Notes under the pieces: model-generated
Seen by the model: the letters and a program-made list of their open reading frames with translations, nothing else
What the model was told of the DNA's origin: nothing
The model's database searches: none
Shown: in pieces, positions 43,581 through 52,319 of the stretch
Layout of the letters: each line of letters opens with the position of its first letter
How positions within the stretch are numbered: position 1 is the stretch's first letter
Translations under genes and position numbers: made by a program
Source: an uncultured Bacillota bacterium
GTDB taxonomy: Bacteria > Bacillota > Dethiobacteria > DTU022 > UBA8154
DNA length: 57,337 bases
Assembly: GCA_937973635.1 (NCBI GenBank)
Contig: CALJJZ010000065.1
Span: forward strand, 1-57,337
Direction: 5' to 3'

Positions 43581-44138
43581 TTAAATGCCCTGCCAGCGGT
43601 TAAAGAGGTTATGTTCGATATGGAACTGGTCCAAGACCTTGCCCACCGTCTGGTTGATGATGTCGTCTAGGGTCCGGGGAAGGTGGTAAAAGGCGGGCAT
43701 GGGCGGCAGCAAAATGGCCCCTGCTTCTGCCACCATGGTCATGAGGCGCAGGTGTCCCAGGTGCAGCGGCGTCTCCCGCACGACCATGACCAGCTTCCTT
43801 TTCTCCTTGATCTGCACGTCGGCCGCTCTGATCAACAGGTTAGTATTGAAGGAATTGGCAATGGCGGAGAGGCTTTTAATGGAACAGGGGGCGATAATCA
43901 TGCCCTCTGTGCGGAAAGAACCGCTGGAGATGGAGGCCGCCAGGTTGCAGATGCTATGCACCTCTGCGGCCATCTCCTCTACCTGTCTGACCGTGTATCC
44001 CGTTTCTAGTTCAATGGTTTTTTTCCCCACGTCACTAATTACCAGGTGTGTTTCCACACCGGCGCGGTGCAGTTCCTCCACGATACGCACGCCGTAGATT
44101 GCGCCTGTTGCCCCAGAGATACCGACGATAATTTTCAA
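43581..44138 (-). CDS. ubiX: Flavin prenyltransferase UbiX
   Basis: 185 residues, the usual UbiX length. The N-terminus KIIVGISGATGAIYGVRIVEEL is the FMN-binding start, with APCSIKSLSAIANSF and RKLVMVVRETPLHLGHLRLM. UbiX makes prenylated FMN, the cofactor of UbiD enzymes. Its start overlaps the stop of the preceding ubiD-like gene by 4 bases, so the pair is coupled. Confidence 0.95.
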   Translation of the reverse strand: MKIIVGISGATGAIYGVRIVEELHRAGVETHLVISDVGKKTIELETGYTVRQVEEMAAEVHSICNLAASISSGSFRTEGMIIAPCSIKSLSAIANSFNTNLLIRAADVQIKEKRKLVMVVRETPLHLGHLRLMTMVAEAGAILLPPMPAFYHLPRTLDDIINQTVGKVLDQFHIEHNLFNRWQGI

Positions 44139-45508
44139 GGTTGAGGCCTCCTTTGCAAGATTTCTTTAGCCCTCGCCGCAGCGGCCCGGGGCAGGGTAAG
44201 GCGCCGGTAACGCTCTGCTGCCGGCCCCCCCGGGCGGGCGGTGGCATCGAAACCCAGCTTGGTTGTTTCTCCGTTTTCCACGGAAGGATCGATGACGTAA
44301 CCTTCCAGGCCGGAGAGGACGATGAGGTCCCTGTCGCCCTGGAAACGGGTAGCCAGAGCCCAGAGCACCTCCCGGAAACTGTAAATATCCACGTCTTCAT
44401 CCACCACGATGACATGCTTCAGGCGCCGATCCAGGTTAAGGGCCAGGTGGATAATGCGGCGTATCTCCTGGCGTGTCAGGGAGGGGGCCACCTGGATTAC
44501 ACCCTGGAAGGTCAGGGATCCGGGCAGGTAGGCCACGTTCAGTACCCCTGGCGCCTGTCTGTTTAGCTCCTGCCATAATTCTGCCCCGGTGAAGGCGGAG
44601 AGGATAATATCTGTTTCGATGCCCCAGGGAGGGATGACGGCAAGGACGGGGTTGCGGCGGCAAGTCACGGCCCGTACTTCCATGATGGGGCTTACATTTT
44701 CAAAATAATAGCCCGTGCTTTCGCCGAAGGGACCCTCCTTTTCCCTAATGCCAGGCATGATCTCCCCCTCCAGGATGATCTCTGCCAGCGCCGGCACAGG
44801 CAGGTCCACGCTTTTGGCCGGGACCAGGGGCACAGGCCGGCCGGCCAGGGCTCCCGCCAGTTCCAGCTTGCTGTTCAAGCCGTGTTTGAGGGTAACGGCA
44901 GCCGCCAGGATTTCAGCCGGGTGCAGCCCCAGGGCCACTGCGGCGGGCAGGGGTTTGCCCTGTTCTTCCATGCTTTTAAAATAGTCAGCAAGGGGGGGGT
45001 TGGCCAGGAAAACGCCCAGCCGGTTCTTCCCTTTAAGCTGCAGCCGGTGGATGCCCGAATTCAGTCTATGCGAAAAGGGATCTTTGGCCATGAGCACCCC
45101 CGCTGTAATGTAAGGCCCGGCATCGCCTTCGTGGAAGAGGGGAACGGGTAGGAGAGCTGGTAAGTCCAGCTCTCCTGTGATTACTTCCTCCTGGCAGGGT
45201 GCCGGGCCCTGGTAAAGTTCCGGCACCAGCCCGGCTGCCCGTTTTTGCAGATAAACTTCCCGCAGCTCCGCCTCGGCGCAGTCCAGAGCCAGGGCCAGCT
45301 TGCGGCGGCTTGCCAGCAGGTTGCCCGCCACTTTTTTCCCCCCGTAGCCGCTCACGTTTTCTAGAAGTACCGCCGGGCCTCCCTGCTCTCCTAGGACTTC
45401 CTTGAGCACAGCGGTAACTTCAAAGTGGTGCCTGACTTCTTCTTTGATGCGCAGCAGCTCCCCTGCTGCTTCAAGCTGGCGCAAAAAGCTGCGTAAGTCT
45501 ACCTCCAT
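44135..45508 (-). CDS. UbiD-family decarboxylase (third copy, coupled to ubiX)
   Basis: 457 residues. The UbiD catalytic set is visible: Arg in SGIHRLQLKG and the E-x4-E of EGPFGESTGYY after LEGEIMPG. It is more divergent from the other two UbiD proteins of this operon than they are from the carboxylase pattern, and is coupled to ubiX. It may decarboxylate or carboxylate a related aromatic (for example 4-hydroxybenzoate) or be an auxiliary form. GGAGGTAG precedes the ATG. Confidence 0.85.
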   Translation of the reverse strand: MEVDLRSFLRQLEAAGELLRIKEEVRHHFEVTAVLKEVLGEQGGPAVLLENVSGYGGKKVAGNLLASRRKLALALDCAEAELREVYLQKRAAGLVPELYQGPAPCQEEVITGELDLPALLPVPLFHEGDAGPYITAGVLMAKDPFSHRLNSGIHRLQLKGKNRLGVFLANPPLADYFKSMEEQGKPLPAAVALGLHPAEILAAAVTLKHGLNSKLELAGALAGRPVPLVPAKSVDLPVPALAEIILEGEIMPGIREKEGPFGESTGYYFENVSPIMEVRAVTCRRNPVLAVIPPWGIETDIILSAFTGAELWQELNRQAPGVLNVAYLPGSLTFQGVIQVAPSLTRQEIRRIIHLALNLDRRLKHVIVVDEDVDIYSFREVLWALATRFQGDRDLIVLSGLEGYVIDPSVENGETTKLGFDATARPGGPAAERYRRLTLPRAAAARAKEILQRRPQP

Positions 45509-45536
45509 TTTAATCTACCTCCAATTTGCTTTTGCT

Positions 45537-45794
45537 CTACCTCCAGCGTTCCGGGATCCTCTCCACCTGTTCTAGGACTTTGATGGAATAGGGGGCGGGG
45601 TGGATCTGGCCGCGGCCAAAACGCACCTGCAGCCCCTGCTCATATTTCTTGGGGTCCGGGGAAACCAGGGCCTTAACATTTTTATAACAGTATTTATACT
45701 TGCCTGGGGTCAGGTCCCTTAAGGCCAGCTGCAACTCCTTGTCTTCGGGCAGGTCTGCCAGGCTGTTCACAAAAACGTCGTAATGCAGCATCAT
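45537..45794 (-). CDS. ppcC: Phenylphosphate carboxylase gamma-subunit-like protein
   Basis: 85 residues, about 10 kDa, with no similarity to common domains. The N-terminus LHYDVFVNSLADLPEDKELQ and the basic middle (KYKYCYKNVKALVSPDPKK) are compatible with the small PpcC subunit. The identification rests mainly on size and position between two ubiD-like genes beside a HAD gene. It is 12 bp after the alpha/beta-type gene. AAAGGAGG precedes two consecutive ATGs. Confidence 0.65.
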   Translation of the reverse strand: MMLHYDVFVNSLADLPEDKELQLALRDLTPGKYKYCYKNVKALVSPDPKKYEQGLQVRFGRGQIHPAPYSIKVLEQVERIPERWR

Positions 45795-45806
45795 TATAAC
45801 CTCCTT

Positions 45807-47246
45807 TTACCTGGCTTTAAAGCCGTATTTTTCCCAGTTGGCCAAGACCTTGTCCTGGATTTCCTTGGGGTAAACTGTCTTGAAGGAGACAAGGCGGGGC
45901 ACTTCACTCAGGGGATCCCAGTCGATGGGGAAGGTGCAGTCAAAGACCACTTTGGGCCCTGCCATCTTCAGGCGCTCCTCGTAACTGAGGAAGGGGTAGA
46001 GGGGGGTACCGGCGCCTTCGTAGATATGGATCCCTTTTTGGGGATGGCACTTGGTGGTCAGGGCGTGGATAACTTCGTTGTAATTGTAAATATCTGTCTG
46101 GTCGTCCACCACCACGACCATGTGGAACCATGGCCCCAGTTTGCTGCCGAAAACAAGCTGGGCGATCTGGGCGGCAATGTTGGAGTAGATGGGCTTTACG
46201 CCGATAACGACCAGGTGGTGGGTCGATTCGGGCCACATAAACGCCCCCGTGATGGGGATACCCTGGCTGCGCAAAAGGGCATCCATCTCCAGGCAGAGGG
46301 AGAAGGAGCGGAGCAGCTGTCCTTCGTCGGTGGGCACACCCATATTGGAGATGGTGGTGATGGGGTCGTTGCGGAAAGTGATGGCTTTAACCCGGTAGCA
46401 TGTGCGCAAGTCCCGGGGGGAAGTGCGGTAACCCGTGTATTCGCCGAAAGGCGCTTCTTCCAAGGAGACGTCGGGCAAGATCTCCCCCTCGATGACTATT
46501 TCTGCATGGGCGGGCACTTCCAGGTCCACGGTCTCGCACTTGACCAGTTCCACCGGTTTGCCCATGAGCATCCCTGTGTAATCCGACTCGGGGATGGGGG
46601 AGGGGGCGCAGGCGGCGATGGCGGAGAGGGGGTCAGGCCCGATGACGGTGGCAAAGGGCATGGGCAGGCCCCGGGGCTTATATTTGCCGTGGAAAACCTT
46701 GCCGCCGTCGGAGAAGGGCAAAAGGGGACCCGTCATGGTATAGCTGTCGTAACACATTTGGCGGTACATGCCCCAGTTGACGTCGCCGTTGTCCGGGTCT
46801 TTGGTGACAACAAAGTGCCAGGTGGCCAGGTAGCGCCCCCCGTCGCCGTCGTGCACCATGGGTGCCGGCAGCATGAAGAGGTCGGCGTCTTTGCCCAGGA
46901 GGATATTTTCCTTGCAGGGGGCCTGTTTTTTGTCCACAAGGACAGGCTTTACCGGCGGCCGGTTGGTGCGCTTCAGGTACTCGGTGGCAATCTGAGGGAT
47001 GCTACTATTAGGATCCAGCCCCAGGCAGATGGCCAGTTTTTTGTATGTGGATATGGGGGCGCCTAGGTAGCGGTGGCCGGGATAATCTTTGATCCTGTTC
47101 ATCAAGGGAGAAGGGCCTTGCTCTTCACATACCTTGCGCACGATGGCCCCCGCTTCCAGGTCCCAATCTACCTCCTGGTTGATCGTGACCAGCTCTCCCG
47201 CTGCGTCCAAGGCCTTAATATATTCGCGGTTGTCTTTAAATGCCAA
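45807..47246 (-). CDS. UbiD-family phenylphosphate carboxylase subunit
   Basis: 479 residues. UbiD catalytic Arg is in NWGMYRQM and E-x4-E in EAPFGEYTGYR; VVVVDDQTDIYNYNEV and the C-terminal FPIDWDPLSEVPR are typical of PpcA/PpcB-type members. Together with the other large UbiD gene, the 10-kDa gene and the HAD gene it gives the four-part composition of phenylphosphate carboxylase. I cannot decide between alpha and beta. Start is TTG (GGAGGTGG upstream). Confidence 0.78.
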   Translation of the reverse strand: MAFKDNREYIKALDAAGELVTINQEVDWDLEAGAIVRKVCEEQGPSPLMNRIKDYPGHRYLGAPISTYKKLAICLGLDPNSSIPQIATEYLKRTNRPPVKPVLVDKKQAPCKENILLGKDADLFMLPAPMVHDGDGGRYLATWHFVVTKDPDNGDVNWGMYRQMCYDSYTMTGPLLPFSDGGKVFHGKYKPRGLPMPFATVIGPDPLSAIAACAPSPIPESDYTGMLMGKPVELVKCETVDLEVPAHAEIVIEGEILPDVSLEEAPFGEYTGYRTSPRDLRTCYRVKAITFRNDPITTISNMGVPTDEGQLLRSFSLCLEMDALLRSQGIPITGAFMWPESTHHLVVIGVKPIYSNIAAQIAQLVFGSKLGPWFHMVVVVDDQTDIYNYNEVIHALTTKCHPQKGIHIYEGAGTPLYPFLSYEERLKMAGPKVVFDCTFPIDWDPLSEVPRLVSFKTVYPKEIQDKVLANWEKYGFKAR

Positions 47247-47363
47247 GATTTTTCCACCTCCGTGTTTGGGATAAGCAAAAAGTTAATAATTAGATTAATA
47301 ATTAGATTCATGACAATCAACTAGCTGCATAACTGGCCCTGCAAGCCTGCTTTTTGTTTTTTA

Positions 47364-47909
47364 TCACCACCCCTTGCTCGTTACTTTTTCACAGAACGCG
47401 TCCCATTTACCCTGGGCGATCAGGATCATCTCTGCCAGTTCCCGGGCTACGCCTTTGCCCCCTGCCTTTTCCGTGACCCAGTGGGCTGCCTCCAAGGCTT
47501 GCCGCTTGGCGTCGGAGGGGGCCACAGCGAAACCTACCCTGCGCATTACCCCCAGGTCGATCACTTCGTCACCCACGTAGCAAACCTCTTCGTCGGTAAT
47601 ATTCAATTCTTCCAGCAGTTTTTCATACTGGGCCACTTTTTCTTTGGTTTCGTAGTAACGCTTGACGCCAATGTCTGCCATACGCGCTGCCACGGTCTTG
47701 GATTTGCGCGTGATAATGGCAATCTCGATGCCGCAGAGCATCAGGGCATTGCTGCCGAAACCGTCCTCGTGGCAGAAGGCGCGCAGGCGGTTGCCGTTGT
47801 CGTCGTAGATGACCGTATTGTCCGTAAGCACCCCGTGCACATCAAAGATCACCAGCTTGACTTTTTTAGCCCGTTCCACGGCGTCTTCCCAATTTTTTCC
47901 AAAAGACAT
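47364..47909 (-). CDS. ppcD: HAD (KdsC/YrbI-like) protein, phenylphosphate carboxylase delta-subunit-like
   Basis: 181 residues from ATG 47909. The cap-less HAD fold of KdsC is recognised by VIFDVHGVLTDN at residues about 20, IAIITRKSK (motif II) and VCYVGDEVIDLGVM (motif IV). The second Asp of the usual DVDG is His here, so ordinary HAD phosphatase chemistry may be impaired. In Thauera the delta subunit of phenylphosphate carboxylase is such a HAD protein. The gap on its 5' side contains a perfect 28-bp palindrome. Confidence 0.78.
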   Translation of the reverse strand: MSFGKNWEDAVERAKKVKLVIFDVHGVLTDNTVIYDDNGNRLRAFCHEDGFGSNALMLCGIEIAIITRKSKTVAARMADIGVKRYYETKEKVAQYEKLLEELNITDEEVCYVGDEVIDLGVMRRVGFAVAPSDAKRQALEAAHWVTEKAGGKGVARELAEMILIAQGKWDAFCEKVTSKGW

Positions 47910-47942
47910 CTTTTCTTTTCCCCTTTCTATATTTCCTTTATT

Positions 47943-47970
47943 TGTGCCCCGCACCATGGTGCGGGGCACA
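47943..47970. repeat. Perfect 28-bp palindrome between ubiD-like and HAD genes
   Basis: TGTGCCCCGCACCA and TGGTGCGGGGCACA abut with no loop. The region is transcribed leftward between the first carboxylase gene and the HAD gene. No T-tail follows, so it is more likely an mRNA-processing or stabilising stem, or a regulator site, than a terminator. Confidence 0.7.
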
Positions 47971-47999
47971 GGCTCATGGCTCCTTTATGCCGGCTGAAT

Positions 48000-49409
48000 T
48001 TAGAACCCGTATTCTTTCCAGCGGGACTGGACCTTGGCCAGCATCTCTTTGTCCAGGGCAATCTCCACGGGCTTATTTTCCCACTCGTACGGGGTTGTGG
48101 CGTCAATTAAAATGCGGGAGGTAATGAGCTTGCTGGAGTTGGGATCGAGGGCAGGATCCAGGGGCGTGGAGCGTCCCCGCTTGATGATCTCGGTGTCACG
48201 CAGAGGGTCGTAGCGCACGGACATGGCCCAGAGCACCCTGCCGATGTCGTCGGCTTTGATGTCGTCGTCAACTACAATAACCCCCTTGACACCGTAGCTG
48301 CCAGTGGTGCTGGCGATAATAGCATTGGCTACCTGGGCGGAGTGGCCGGGATAGCTCTGCTTTACGGAAGCGATGACCCAGAAACGGCCGGCGGACTCAG
48401 GGGGAATATAGACAGATTGGATGCCGGGGATGCGCATCTGCTCTAGGTCGGTCCAGAGGGAGGCATTGCGGGTGAAAGCCAGGAGCATGTGGATGTCTGT
48501 TACGGGCCTGCCTACAGAGGTTGCCCAGAGGATGGGGTTGTTGCGGTGCAGGACGCGCTTCACTTCCAGGCACGGTTTTTTGATCTCTTTGTCGATCTCA
48601 TCGGTATAATAACCTGTGTACTCGCCGAAAGGGCCCTCCGGCTGCAGGTTGTTGGGGTCGATCTCGCCCTCCAGCACGATCTCCGCCGTGGCCGGGATGG
48701 GTAGGCCGGTATAGTCGCTGATAATATACTCTGTGGGTTCCCCTCTAATCGTGCCTACCACGTCGTACTGGCTGACCCCTTCCTGCTGCAGCGCCCCCGC
48801 CATAAAGAGCAGAGGATCGCAACCGATTACGGCGGCTGCGGGCATTTTTTGCCCCATCTTTTTATATTTCTTCATGATGCGCTCGCCCCGCTTGCCGGGC
48901 AGGATCTGCACGCCGCAACGGCGGCTGTCCAGCATTTGCATACGGTAGGTCCCCAGGTTCTCCTTGCCGCTGTCGGGGTCTTTAACAATGAGGAAAACTG
49001 CGGTGCCGATATAGCGGCCTCCGTCCAAGGGGTAAAACTTGGGCACGGGGAATTTCTCCAGATTTACGTCCTCGGCGCTATCCACGTTTTCCAGGACGGG
49101 GCCTGTGGCCACCTCCAGAGCGGGGATGACTTTACCCAGGGAAAACTTCATCCACTCTTTGGAGAGGTCGCACATGGAGTAGGTATCTTTCATCCCCATG
49201 GCGATGGAAAGGCGCCGGGGCGTGCCAAAAGCCCCCGTCAATACCGGCGAGCTGTAGCCCTTTACGTTCTCAAAAAGCAGGGCCGGTCCGCCCCTTTCTT
49301 CGTTGAGTTTGGAGATGTGGGAGATCTCCAGGTTCCAGTCCACTTCAGCCGTAATGCGCTTTAGTTCCCCGATTTCCTCACAACGGTGGATAAAACCTCT
49401 TAAATCCAT
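48000..49409 (-). CDS. UbiD-family phenylphosphate carboxylase subunit (first gene of operon)
   Basis: 469 residues. Catalytic Arg in NLGTYRMQ and E-x4-E in EGPFGEYTGYY; VIVVDDDIKADDIG and DATTPYEWENKP match PpcA/PpcB-type UbiD proteins. It is the most upstream leftward gene; GGGAGG precedes the ATG. The next two gaps are about 90 and 117 bp, long for tight coupling, which allows differential expression of subunits. Confidence 0.8.
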   Translation of the reverse strand: MDLRGFIHRCEEIGELKRITAEVDWNLEISHISKLNEERGGPALLFENVKGYSSPVLTGAFGTPRRLSIAMGMKDTYSMCDLSKEWMKFSLGKVIPALEVATGPVLENVDSAEDVNLEKFPVPKFYPLDGGRYIGTAVFLIVKDPDSGKENLGTYRMQMLDSRRCGVQILPGKRGERIMKKYKKMGQKMPAAAVIGCDPLLFMAGALQQEGVSQYDVVGTIRGEPTEYIISDYTGLPIPATAEIVLEGEIDPNNLQPEGPFGEYTGYYTDEIDKEIKKPCLEVKRVLHRNNPILWATSVGRPVTDIHMLLAFTRNASLWTDLEQMRIPGIQSVYIPPESAGRFWVIASVKQSYPGHSAQVANAIIASTTGSYGVKGVIVVDDDIKADDIGRVLWAMSVRYDPLRDTEIIKRGRSTPLDPALDPNSSKLITSRILIDATTPYEWENKPVEIALDKEMLAKVQSRWKEYGF

Positions 49410-49950
49410 TACTAAAGCCTCCCTTGTTTGATCATACTGCCAAACCGGCCAATACCTGGCCGGGGAAATCCCCTTGAAGCCTGATTTATTTGTTCAATTA
49501 AGCAGTTTTATGGGGAGATGGGGCTAAAGGAGCACTGAACCAAATAATAACTGAACTAAACTAAACAATATTAGTGAAGTTTATATAATCAGGACAGTAG
49601 AAAATATTCGCACTTTTCTACAATAAAATATCTTAGCCCATCTAGCGTGTCAATGGCTAAATTGGTGCAAAATTTAGAGGCAGAATATGACCACTTTGGA
49701 CAAATAAAGATTTTTCTTTTAAAGACCTCTCGGTGTAAGGGGTACAGGGAAGGGGGTGTTTTTTGGGCAAAACATATCCAAAGTAGTTAAACTAGTAGGG
49801 TAAAAATTCCCCTAAATTAGCCATTGACACCGCCAAAAAGTTAGGGTAACTTATTTTTAAAGTATAAAAAATTTGAAAAGTTGCCATAAGAAACGCTTGT
49901 TAGGCAAGGCAATAAAGAGGCAATATTCCTTGCAGGAAAGGGTTAAGCTG
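49410..49950. promoter_or_regulatory. Divergent control region between carboxylase operon and regulator
   Basis: 541 bp with no supported gene. A 14-bp inverted repeat, GTGTCAATGGCTAA (49647-49660) and TTAGCCATTGACAC (49817-49830), brackets about 156 bp. A further TTAGCCCAT at 49633 makes the left copy itself a TTAGCC...GGCTAA dyad. AT-rich stretches follow. No sigma-54 -24/-12 consensus was found. Confidence 0.6.
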
Positions 49951-51909
49951 ATGAAACAAAACAGCAATATCGTAAGTTTTCCGGGAGCTGCCAAAGCAAC
50001 TCCAGCCCCAGATGCTGAAAAAATTGCTCCCGCGGGCGCGGCGGCGGAGGGCGGCGCCGCTGCTTCCCTTACCGAGGAAGTGGAGCTGCTGCGCCAGGAG
50101 CTGCTCAAAGAGCGGAAACGGGTCCTCCAGTGGCGCACCCTGAGTGAAGCTTCCGTGATCTTGAACTCCAAGCTGCACTCCGAAAGCCTGCCCCTCAAAA
50201 TTATCAAATACGCTAAAAAGTTGGTGGCGGCGGAAGCAGGGCTCCTCGCCCTGGAAGAAGTAAAAGAAAACGGCTTGAGGATCGTAAAGCACTACACTTT
50301 CTCCGACGAGGCCAAAGAAGAGCTGTTTGAAGAAATAGTGCAAAAACCCCAGGGAGCAATCGAAATAATCCTGCAAAAGGGCGAAGTGATCAACCGCAGC
50401 TCAACTTACTATAACGCCGACGACTTGCTGGGTTTCTACACAGTAAAAAGGAATCTCCTCGGCATACCCCTCTACGCAGGCCGGAAAATTATCGGTGCCC
50501 TGCTCATGGCCAATAAAAGCGAGGAGGCTTCTTTTACCCAGGACGACCAGGATCTGCTGATGATTTTAGGTTCCCAGCTGGGGATCGCTTTAGAAAATTC
50601 GCGCCTTTACGAGAAAATCGACAAGGAACTGCAGGCAAAGCTCGACGAGCTGGAACGGGTCAACGAAATACTGAGGAAGCAGCATATTATCTTGGAAAAG
50701 TCCCTGGAGCTGCATAACCAGTTGACCGGGCTGGTGCTGGGGGGCAGAGGGATCGAAGCGATCTGCGAGACCCTTGCTGCTTTTATCAATGCCCCCGTCC
50801 AGGTAGAAGACCATAATCTCAACGTCAGGGCCACAACGATCAACAGTGAAGTGCAGGCCTTTGTCAGCGGAAAACAGCTGGTTGCAGACGATGCCTACAG
50901 CTACCAGGTCCATATTCTTTTTCAGGAAAGAAAGCCGGTGGAGCTATACCCGGATTTAAACACGACCCAGTACCTGGTCCCCATTGTGGCTGGGCAGCAG
51001 AACATGGGGTTAATTACCGCCGTTATTGCGCACCGGGCCCTTAAGCCCCTGGATAAAGTGGCCATGGAGCAGGGCGCTACCATCATTGCCCTGGAGATGC
51101 TCAAGCAGCGGGCCGCTTTTGAACAGACCAAGCGCTTAAAAGAGACTTTTATCGAGCACGTCCTCGATGAAAACTTTGAATCTGTCGAATGGATGCGCCA
51201 CCGCGCCCTGCAGCTGGGCTTTAACTTAAGAAAAGCATTCCAGGTTATAGCCGTGGAGGTCTCGCCGGGGCGGGATGACCGGAGCCGGCCGGAGCTGTAC
51301 CAGGCCCTGCGGGAGTATTGCCTTGACACTTTCCCCCACGGCGTTGTGCTCACGAAAAACAACCATATCTTAATTGTGGTTTCCTTCCAGAACAAAGAAA
51401 GGAGAGACGACCTGAAGTTGCTCCTCGAAGCGTTGAAGGAACAGCTCTCTGGCATGGTGCGGGAAGGGGACTGGTGGATGGGTCTGGGCACGCCTTGCGA
51501 TAAGCTGGAAGATTGTGTTGTCTCTTACCGCCATGCTGTTACTTCCTTAAGCGTAATGAAAGCATTGAACCTAAAAAACAGGGCCGTTTCCTATGATGAC
51601 CTGGGGGTATTTTCCCTAATTGAGATCAACCCCACCCACTTTGCCGAGTTTGTCAAGCGGACCATCGGCCCGCTCATCAGTTACGACCAGAAACACAAGA
51701 CGCAGCTCATGAGCACTTTAAGCCTCTTTTACAAGTATAACTGCAATGTATTGAAAGCGGCACGCCAAGGCTATCTCAACCCCAGCACCATGAAGTATAG
51801 GCTGCGCAGGATTCAAGAAATTACAGGCCTGGACCTAAAAGAACCAGAGACCAGCCTGCAGCTGCAGCTGGCCATGCGCTTGATAAACTGTGATTTTTCG
51901 GAAACGTAA
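49951..51909 (+). CDS. GAF/PucR-type transcriptional regulator
   Basis: 652 residues from ATG 49951 (AGGAAAGG upstream; a TTG at 49873 would add an atypical 26 residues). A short acidic coil (about 20-60) is followed by a GAF domain (LGIPLYAGRKIIGALLMANK ... LGSQLGIALENSRLYEKI), a second coil, a ligand/CdaR-like middle and a C-terminal HTH_30 helix-turn-helix (LFYKYNCNVLKAARQGYLNP, MKYRLRRIQEITG). Such proteins activate catabolic genes in response to substrates. It lies exactly between the two divergent halves of the aromatic cluster, its probable targets. Confidence 0.83.
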   Translation: MKQNSNIVSFPGAAKATPAPDAEKIAPAGAAAEGGAAASLTEEVELLRQELLKERKRVLQWRTLSEASVILNSKLHSESLPLKIIKYAKKLVAAEAGLLALEEVKENGLRIVKHYTFSDEAKEELFEEIVQKPQGAIEIILQKGEVINRSSTYYNADDLLGFYTVKRNLLGIPLYAGRKIIGALLMANKSEEASFTQDDQDLLMILGSQLGIALENSRLYEKIDKELQAKLDELERVNEILRKQHIILEKSLELHNQLTGLVLGGRGIEAICETLAAFINAPVQVEDHNLNVRATTINSEVQAFVSGKQLVADDAYSYQVHILFQERKPVELYPDLNTTQYLVPIVAGQQNMGLITAVIAHRALKPLDKVAMEQGATIIALEMLKQRAAFEQTKRLKETFIEHVLDENFESVEWMRHRALQLGFNLRKAFQVIAVEVSPGRDDRSRPELYQALREYCLDTFPHGVVLTKNNHILIVVSFQNKERRDDLKLLLEALKEQLSGMVREGDWWMGLGTPCDKLEDCVVSYRHAVTSLSVMKALNLKNRAVSYDDLGVFSLIEINPTHFAEFVKRTIGPLISYDQKHKTQLMSTLSLFYKYNCNVLKAARQGYLNPSTMKYRLRRIQEITGLDLKEPETSLQLQLAMRLINCDFSET

Positions 51910-52319
51910 CTGCCGGAGGGTAAGATAACAGACAGGGCATGTCAGGCCGGCTAAAATCCACCAGTCTTAGCCACTTCATCATCTACACGTTGCTCCAACC
52001 ATCACACCTGCAGCGGCGACAGCCGACTTTGCCATCCAGTATGGAAATTCCTGCTTAATGTCTGATGAAAGAAGCCAAAAATATTTGCCCCTGCTCAGCT
52101 TTGGCCGTGGTGGTGTAGGGTTGCCTGCGCCACAGGGGAACACATACCTGAGCAGTTATATCTAGCTAACTAATAATTAAGGGGGGGAAAAGGGCCCTTT
52201 TGCCTGTAAGCAAGGCATCACAAGCCGGCCGTTGTTTCCTGTGGCGCGTCTCCAGCTGGGACGCAGTTGTTGGTAAGGATTCAGCCAGTGGCCATTAAAA
52301 AATGAAAGGGGAAAAGAGG
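51910..52319. promoter_or_regulatory. Upstream region of phenylphosphate synthase genes
   Basis: 410 bp with no supported gene. GGCTAA (51949-51954) and TTAGCC (51967-51972) repeat the half-sites found at 49633-49830. A perfect AAAAGGGCCCTTTT (52188-52201) is also present. A promoter was not resolved. Confidence 0.5.

Noticed and set aside
45783-47066. Long plus-strand open frame (about 427 codons) over the UbiD gene
   Set aside because: It lies antisense to a clear UbiD reading frame with catalytic motifs and is Gly/His/Val-rich, as expected for the shadow of a GC-rich gene.
49410-52319. Sigma-54 promoters expected for a XylR-like sensor
   Set aside because: No GG-N10-GC consensus with suitable flanks was found in either spacer, and the sensor has no AAA domain; control by the PucR-type regulator fits better.
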